From the NCBI GenBank assembly GCA_002424865.1, contig DILC01000031.1:10493-28331 (forward strand): DNA of 17,839 nt, read 5' to 3'. Of this stretch, positions 13,230 to 17,839 are shown piece by piece. Origin of the DNA: Rhodocyclaceae bacterium UBA5602. GTDB taxonomy: Bacteria; Pseudomonadota; Gammaproteobacteria; Burkholderiales; Rhodocyclaceae. The notes under the pieces are model-generated. The model did no database searches and was not told where the DNA came from. It worked only from the letters and a program-made list of their open reading frames with translations. The first letter of the stretch is position 1. Each line of letters begins with the position of its first letter. Made by a program: the position numbers and the translations under genes.

Positions 13230-15662
13230 ATGATGTCTGACCTGAACGATACCTCCGTAATACCCGCCACTCAAGATTATTCCGCTACCCCCTTATTGCC
13301 CTTGCGCGACGTGGTTGTTTTCCCTCATATGGTGATTCCGCTGTTTGTCGGACGCCCAAAATCCATCAAGGCGCTTGAGTTGGCCATGGAGGGAGGGAAA
13401 AGCATACTGCTCGTCGCGCAAAAGCATGCCGCCAAGGATGAGCCGACACCTGATGATATGTATGACATCGGCTGCATGGCGAATATTTTGCAAATGCTCA
13501 AGTTGCCTGACGGCACGGTGAAGGTACTGGTTGAGGGTGTGGCGCGTGCACGTGTATTGCATGTCGTTGATACTGGGGAGTTGTTTACTGCCGAAATTGA
13601 GCCTATCGTGGGCGATCGTGTGGCCAATCACGAAATTGAAGCCATGCGGCGCACGGTTCTGGCCCAGTTTGATCAATATGTAAAACTGAACAAAAAAATA
13701 CCCCCTGAAGTGCTCACGTCGCTCGCTGGCATAGATGAGGGTGGCCGTCTGGCTGACACCATTGCCGCGCATTTGCCTTTGAAGCTTGAGCAAAAGCAGG
13801 ATGTGCTGGAAGCGCTTGAGGTGACAGGGCGGCTCGAAAAACTACTCGGCCAATTGGAGGCTGAGCTGGACATCCTGCAGGTCGAAAAACGAATCCGGGG
13901 CCGTGTTAAGCGGCAGATGGAAAAAAGCCAGCGTGAGTATTACCTCAATGAGCAAGCCAAAGCCATTCAAAAGGAGTTGGGTGAAGGCGAAGAGGGCGCT
14001 GATCTTGAGGAGTTAGAGAAAAAAATCAAGGCGGCAGGCATGAGCAAGGAAGGCTTGCTCAAGGCAACCAACGAATTGAAAAAGCTTAAATTGATGTCGC
14101 CCATGGCAGCTGAAGCTTCAGTAGTGAGAAACTATATCGAGACGCTGGCGGGTTTGCCATGGCGAAAAAAATCGCGCATCAGCAAGGATTTGCCTGCCGC
14201 TGAGAAATTGTTGGACAAGGACCATTACGGTCTTGAAAAAGTCAAAGAGCGGATTGTTGAATACTTGGCCGTGCAGCAGCGAGTGGATAAAGTCAAAGCG
14301 CCTATTTTGTGTTTGGTAGGCCCCCCAGGCGTGGGCAAGACCTCGCTTGGGCAATCGATTGCCAAGGCAACGAACCGTAAATTTGTGCGTATGGCATTAG
14401 GCGGCGTGCGGGATGAAGCTGAAATTCGCGGCCATCGCAGGACCTACATTGGCTCGATGCCAGGCAAGATTTTGCAGAATATGGCCAAGGTTGGCGTGAA
14501 GAACCCGCTGTTTTTGCTGGATGAAGTGGATAAGATGGGGCAGGATTTTCGTGGCGACCCATCGTCTGCCTTGCTGGAAGTATTGGATCCGGAACAGAAT
14601 CACACCTTTGAGGATCATTACGTTGAGGTCGACTTTGACTTGTCCGACGTGATGTTTGTTGCGACGGCGAACACGCTGAATATTCCCCATGCGCTTCTTG
14701 ACCGGATGGAAATCATACGTCTGTCTGGCTATACGGAAGATGAAAAGGTCAGCATTGCCATGCGCTATCTGTTGGCCAAGCAAATGAAGAATAATGGCAT
14801 CAAGCTGGACGAATTGACGGTCACCGAAGATGCGGTGCGCGATATCGTTCGTTATTACACCAGGGAGGCTGGCGTACGTTCGTTAGAGCGCGAGATATCG
14901 AAAATCTGCCGCAAGGTGGTCAAGTCTCTCGTCATGCGTCCACGCAAGCAAAAAATGATCGTTAACAGCAAGAACCTTGATAAATACCTGGGCGTGCAGC
15001 GCTACAGTTTTGGCGTTGCCGAAAAGGAAAATCAGGTGGGGCAAGTCACGGGCCTGGCCTGGACTGAGGTGGGTGGTGAATTGCTTACCATTGAGGCGAT
15101 TGTTTTGCCAGGAAAAGGTAAAACGATCACGACCGGCAAATTGGGTGATGTCATGCAGGAGTCTATCCAGGCCGCCTTGTCTGTTGTCAGAAAACGCAGC
15201 AAGCAATTAGGCATTGCGGAAGACTTCTATCAAAAGAGTGACTTGCATATCCACTTGCCTGAAGGGGCGACACCTAAAGATGGCCCTAGCGCAGGCGCTG
15301 CGATTTGCACCGCATTAGCCTCTGCTTTGACAGGCATCCCTGTCCGCGCGGATGTTGCCATGACGGGTGAAATTACCTTGCGGGGTGAAGTATTGCCCAT
15401 CGGCGGTTTAAAGGAAAAACTGCTGGCAGCAGTTCGCGGCGGGATCAAGCTGGCGCTGATTCCCGAGGAAAACGTCAAGGACCTGGCCGAGATTTCTGAT
15501 ACGATCAAAAACCGGATCGAAATTCAGCCAGTGCGCTGGATTGATAAAGTCCTGGAATTGGCGCTTGAGAGGGCACCTCAGCCATTGGAAGAAACAGCGG
15601 GTGTGCCTGTTGAGCAAACAGGCGTAGTCGATGTTGCGACAAGCGCTGTTTTGACGCACTAA
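13230..15662 (+). CDS. lon: Lon, ATP-dependent serine protease (LonA)
   Basis: Lon degrades misfolded and selected regulatory proteins in the cytoplasm. This 810-residue LonA has the N-terminal substrate-binding domain (LPLRDVVVFPHMVIPLFVGR near residues 25-44) and a long coiled-coil section (about 230-290). The AAA+ module has Walker A GPPGVGKT at 364-371 and Walker B LFLLDEVDK. The protease domain carries the catalytic Ser687 in DGPSAGAA and the Lys in GGLKEKL (Lys730 by the 43-residue spacing known from E. coli). Two consecutive ATGs (13230 and 13233) follow AAGGA at 13221-13225. The second has the better spacing, so the protein may start MSDLND. It has its own heat-shock-type promoter and no clear terminator before tRNA-Val. 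Confidence 0.97.
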   Translation: MMSDLNDTSVIPATQDYSATPLLPLRDVVVFPHMVIPLFVGRPKSIKALELAMEGGKSILLVAQKHAAKDEPTPDDMYDIGCMANILQMLKLPDGTVKVLVEGVARARVLHVVDTGELFTAEIEPIVGDRVANHEIEAMRRTVLAQFDQYVKLNKKIPPEVLTSLAGIDEGGRLADTIAAHLPLKLEQKQDVLEALEVTGRLEKLLGQLEAELDILQVEKRIRGRVKRQMEKSQREYYLNEQAKAIQKELGEGEEGADLEELEKKIKAAGMSKEGLLKATNELKKLKLMSPMAAEASVVRNYIETLAGLPWRKKSRISKDLPAAEKLLDKDHYGLEKVKERIVEYLAVQQRVDKVKAPILCLVGPPGVGKTSLGQSIAKATNRKFVRMALGGVRDEAEIRGHRRTYIGSMPGKILQNMAKVGVKNPLFLLDEVDKMGQDFRGDPSSALLEVLDPEQNHTFEDHYVEVDFDLSDVMFVATANTLNIPHALLDRMEIIRLSGYTEDEKVSIAMRYLLAKQMKNNGIKLDELTVTEDAVRDIVRYYTREAGVRSLEREISKICRKVVKSLVMRPRKQKMIVNSKNLDKYLGVQRYSFGVAEKENQVGQVTGLAWTEVGGELLTIEAIVLPGKGKTITTGKLGDVMQESIQAALSVVRKRSKQLGIAEDFYQKSDLHIHLPEGATPKDGPSAGAAICTALASALTGIPVRADVAMTGEITLRGEVLPIGGLKEKLLAAVRGGIKLALIPEENVKDLAEISDTIKNRIEIQPVRWIDKVLELALERAPQPLEETAGVPVEQTGVVDVATSAVLTH

Positions 15663-15677
15663 AAATGTCTCACATGA

Positions 15678-15686
15678 TGTTAGAAT
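15678..15686 (+). promoter_or_regulatory. candidate extended -10 promoter for tRNA-Val
   Basis: TGTTAGAAT at 15678-15686 fits the extended -10 form TGnTATAAT with one mismatch, and lies 35 bases before the tRNA-Val gene. No good -35 sits 16-18 bases upstream; TTGACG at 15651-15656 is too far. Read-through from lon is the alternative. Confidence 0.35.
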
Positions 15687-15720
15687 CCTAACCGATGCTT
15701 AACAACTAATGCTGTTCAGC

Positions 15721-15796
15721 GGGTGCTTAGCTCAGTTGGTAGAGCGTCGCCCTTACAAGGCGAATGTCGGCGGTTCGAACCCGTCAGCACCCACCA
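15721..15796 (+). tRNA. tRNA-Val (anticodon UAC)
   Basis: The acceptor strand GGGTGCT (15721-15727) pairs with AGCACCC (15786-15792), followed by discriminator A and an encoded CCA (15794-15796). The anticodon stem TCGCC/GGCGA encloses CTTACAA, giving anticodon TAC at 15754-15756. The D-loop TAGCTCAGTTGGTAGAGC and the T-arm CGGTTCGAACCCG are canonical. It lies between lon and ppiD, at the place where many proteobacteria carry hupB. Confidence 0.97.
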
Positions 15797-15801
15797 TAAA
15801 A

Positions 15802-15831
15802 AATAAAGGCGAACATTTGTTCGCCTTTATT
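15802..15831. terminator. strong hairpin after tRNA-Val, upstream of ppiD
   Basis: AATAAAGGCGAAC (15802-15814) pairs perfectly with GTTCGCCTTTATT (15819-15831) over an ATTT loop, a 13-bp stem. The A-rich left and T-rich right sides make it suitable as a terminator on both strands. It begins six bases after the tRNA and ends 19 bases before the ppiD ATG, so it may attenuate read-through into ppiD, and its arm may also affect access to the ppiD ribosome-binding site. Confidence 0.75.
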
Positions 15832-15850
15832 ACATTCGGGGTTTCAAATC

Positions 15851-17740
15851 ATGTTTGATAGCGTGCGCAATAACAAAAGGATTGTTCAAATCTTCCTTGT
15901 TCTTATCACCGTACCATTTGCCTTGTGGGGCGTCGAGTCTTACCTCAAGCAGGATAGCGGTGGGAGCGAGGTGGCGACGGTTGGCAAGATGAAAATTTCG
16001 GCGCAGGAATTTAACAACGCATTAAACCAACAAAAAGACCAGCTTCGCGCTAAATCTCCTGACGTGGATACAGCGATCATTGATTCGCCTGCTGTACGGG
16101 ATCAGCTGCTTGATGGGCTGATTGCAAAAAAGCTTCTTCTGCAGGCGGTCAGCAAGAATAGGCTTGCAGTAAATAATGCTGAGCTGGTTGAGGTTATTGC
16201 CAGTATTCCAGACTTTCAGGAGAACAACCAGTTTTCTGCGAGCCGCTATGAAGCGGTACTTTCTTCCCAAGGTTTGAGCAAGGAAGTTTTTGAGGCAAGA
16301 ATGCGTCAAGATATTGCAACTCAGCAACTGATTTTGCCGGTCGTTGCTGCACGCATCCTTGGCACGACGGCAAGCATTCATTGGTTATCTGTACAACTTG
16401 CGCAACGCGAAGTTGTCGAGGCGCAACTGCCGTATGCAAACTACCGTTCACAGGTGGTATTGGCTCCCGATGCGGCCGGGAAATACTATGCTGATCACGG
16501 CAAGTTATTTGAGTTGCCCGAGCAAGTACGCGTTGAGTATGTTGTGCTGAGTGCCGATGTTCTTTCAGCGCAAAATGCAGTCGGCGAGGATGAAATTAAA
16601 GCCCGTTATGACGCTGACTTGAATCGTTACACAACGCTTGAGTCAAGACGGGCGAGCCATATTCTTATCCCTTTAGCCCCAAATGCAACCGGTGCAGAAG
16701 TTAAGTTGGCGCAAGCAAAGGCGCAGGGCATGCTTGACCAGCTAAATCAAAATAAAGCGAGTTTTGATGAATTGGCAAAACAAAACTCCCAAGACTTGCA
16801 ATCCGCACAAAAGGGCGGTGATTTAGGCTGGTTTAACCGCGGGATGATGACAAAAGCATTTGAGGACGCTGTCTTTGGCGCAAAGGAAGGTGATCGCCCA
16901 TCTATTGTCCGGACTGAGTTTGGTTTTCATGTTATTCGCGTGACTGGGATAAAAGCCCCAAAAGCCAAACCATTTGATGAGGTCAAAGCAGAGATTGCTG
17001 CAGGGATAAAACGTGATTTTGGCGCCAAACAATATGCCGAGGCAGTGGAGGTTTTTGGCAATATGGTTTATGAGCAGCCTGACAGCCTGTCACCCGTCAT
17101 GGCGAAATGGAAGCTTGTTCCGCAACAAACTGGCTGGTTAAAACAAGGGGATAAGCAAGCGTTTCCTTTGGACAATAAGAAGCTGTTGAATGCTTTATTT
17201 GATCCTGAAACGATCAAGAAACGCCGCAATGCTGATGTAGTTGAAGTTGCTCCTGGTGTGCTGGTGGCAGCAAGAGTATTGGAGCATAAACCTGCAATGC
17301 GGCAAGAGTTCGCGCTTGTCAAAGCGGCTATCGAGAACCAGTTAATCCAGGAGGCCGCGGTAAAACTGGCCATCAAGGATGGCGAAGGCAAAGTGTCACG
17401 CTTGGCCAATGGCGGAGAGGCAGGTTTAGCTTGGTCATCACCAAGAATGTTGAGCCATATCTCAAACGAAGCCGTGCCATCAAATGCTTTAAGCGCTGTT
17501 TTCAACGCAAAAACGGATAAATTGCCTGCCTTTGTTGGAGCCGCTACTGCAGAGGGTTACAGCATATATCGCATCAATGCAGTAAAGGATGGAAACACAG
17601 ACACTGATCGTCCTGAAAATCGCCAAATATTGGCATCCTATGAGCAAGCGGTGGCTGAAGAAGAGGCAGCGGCTTGGATTGCTACTCTAAAAGAACAGTT
17701 TCCGGTCAAAATAAAGAAGTCGGTATCGGATTCTCGCTAA
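15851..17740 (+). CDS. ppiD: PpiD, inner-membrane-anchored periplasmic folding factor with parvulin domain
   Basis: PpiD is a periplasmic chaperone tethered to the inner membrane, acting on proteins leaving the Sec translocon. This 629-residue protein has a short cytoplasmic N-terminus, a membrane segment at about 11-30 (IVQIFLVLITVPFALWG) and a SurA-like N-terminal chaperone domain at about 40-165 (VGKMKISAQEFNNAL). A parvulin PPIase domain lies at about 263-365, with RRASHILIPL, GGDLGWFNRGMM and RTEFGFHVIRV. The helical C-terminal part completes the chaperone cradle. Length and order match the family (E. coli 623). The ATG at 15851 is preceded by CGGGG. A strong hairpin lies 19 bases upstream. 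No hupB lies between lon and this gene. Confidence 0.95.
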   Translation: MFDSVRNNKRIVQIFLVLITVPFALWGVESYLKQDSGGSEVATVGKMKISAQEFNNALNQQKDQLRAKSPDVDTAIIDSPAVRDQLLDGLIAKKLLLQAVSKNRLAVNNAELVEVIASIPDFQENNQFSASRYEAVLSSQGLSKEVFEARMRQDIATQQLILPVVAARILGTTASIHWLSVQLAQREVVEAQLPYANYRSQVVLAPDAAGKYYADHGKLFELPEQVRVEYVVLSADVLSAQNAVGEDEIKARYDADLNRYTTLESRRASHILIPLAPNATGAEVKLAQAKAQGMLDQLNQNKASFDELAKQNSQDLQSAQKGGDLGWFNRGMMTKAFEDAVFGAKEGDRPSIVRTEFGFHVIRVTGIKAPKAKPFDEVKAEIAAGIKRDFGAKQYAEAVEVFGNMVYEQPDSLSPVMAKWKLVPQQTGWLKQGDKQAFPLDNKKLLNALFDPETIKKRRNADVVEVAPGVLVAARVLEHKPAMRQEFALVKAAIENQLIQEAAVKLAIKDGEGKVSRLANGGEAGLAWSSPRMLSHISNEAVPSNALSAVFNAKTDKLPAFVGAATAEGYSIYRINAVKDGNTDTDRPENRQILASYEQAVAEEEAAAWIATLKEQFPVKIKKSVSDSR

Positions 17741-17801
17741 TTTGAGGGGATGCTTATCATCATGACGATGACGCTGAGCGATTAGCCGCTAAACGAGGTG
17801 G

Positions 17802-17839
17802 ATGAACGGTTCAGAAAAAACACCCTTGGAATGGGCGAC
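17802..17839 (+). CDS. start of an unidentified gene running off the window
   Basis: An ATG at 17802 follows GAGGTGG, a good though close ribosome-binding match, and the frame (MNGSEKTPLEWA) remains open to the last base. Only 12 residues can be read, so no family can be named. It lies 61 bases after the ppiD stop on the same strand. The 11-codon frame starting at 17750 in between is probably meaningless. Confidence 0.4.
   Translation, partial: MNGSEKTPLEWA

Noticed and set aside
17750..17790. Tiny frame and CATC/GATG hairpin after ppiD as a terminator or peptide
   Set aside because: The stem is only four bases, no T-tract follows, and an 11-codon frame cannot be supported.
1..17839. CRISPR arrays, insertion sequences, prophage, integrase sites
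   Set aside because: I saw no spaced direct repeats, transposase, integrase or long terminal inverted repeats; both tRNAs are complete, without a partial 3' duplicate noticed in the window.

Overview
The window reads as ordinary, gene-dense chromosome from a gammaproteobacterium-like or, more likely, betaproteobacterium. The support is the block tRNA-Leu, tig, clpP, clpX, lon, tRNA-Val, ppiD, an E. coli-like UbiD, the tesA/ybbA divergent pair, and the bacterial squalene route hpnC-hpnD-hpnE used for hopanoids. A member of the Nitrosomonadales or a relative is my guess. It rests on gene content and recall only, not on a tree. I see no insertion sequence, phage gene, CRISPR array or obvious recently transferred island.

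Layout. At the left edge (1-1340, +) is the C-terminal two thirds of ubiD (ubiquinone synthesis), with a small membrane protein coupled to its stop codon. Then on the minus strand come a small cytochrome c'-like lipoprotein (1476-1949) and a LigB/DODA-type ring-opening dioxygenase (2080-2880). Next is a minus-strand operon read right to left: tesA (secreted SGNH esterase), a soluble class III nucleotide cyclase fused to a hemerythrin domain, and a GNAT acetyltransferase (3070-5686). Divergent from tesA, with overlapping 5' ends, is a YbbA/LolD-type ABC ATPase that lacks its usual permease neighbour. Convergent to it is hpnC-hpnD-hpnE (6385-9363, minus strand), which makes squalene from farnesyl diphosphate.

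The right half (9523-17740, +) is a protein quality-control block: tRNA-Leu(UAG), trigger factor, ClpP, ClpX, a terminator, Lon, tRNA-Val(UAC), a second hairpin and PpiD. The genes work together: TF and PpiD assist folding in the cytoplasm and at the periplasmic face of the membrane, while ClpXP and Lon degrade failures. A good match to a sigma-32 heat-shock promoter sits in front of lon, and its -35 element overlaps the terminator that closes the clpX unit. The start of a further gene runs off the right edge.

The most unusual item is the cyclase-hemerythrin fusion. Its cyclase residues are all present and fit adenylate cyclase. Six of the seven di-iron ligands of the hemerythrin domain are in register, but the His of the HFxxE motif is Ala. 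I do not see a wholly new multi-gene system here; the other findings are smaller regulatory and gene-order points.
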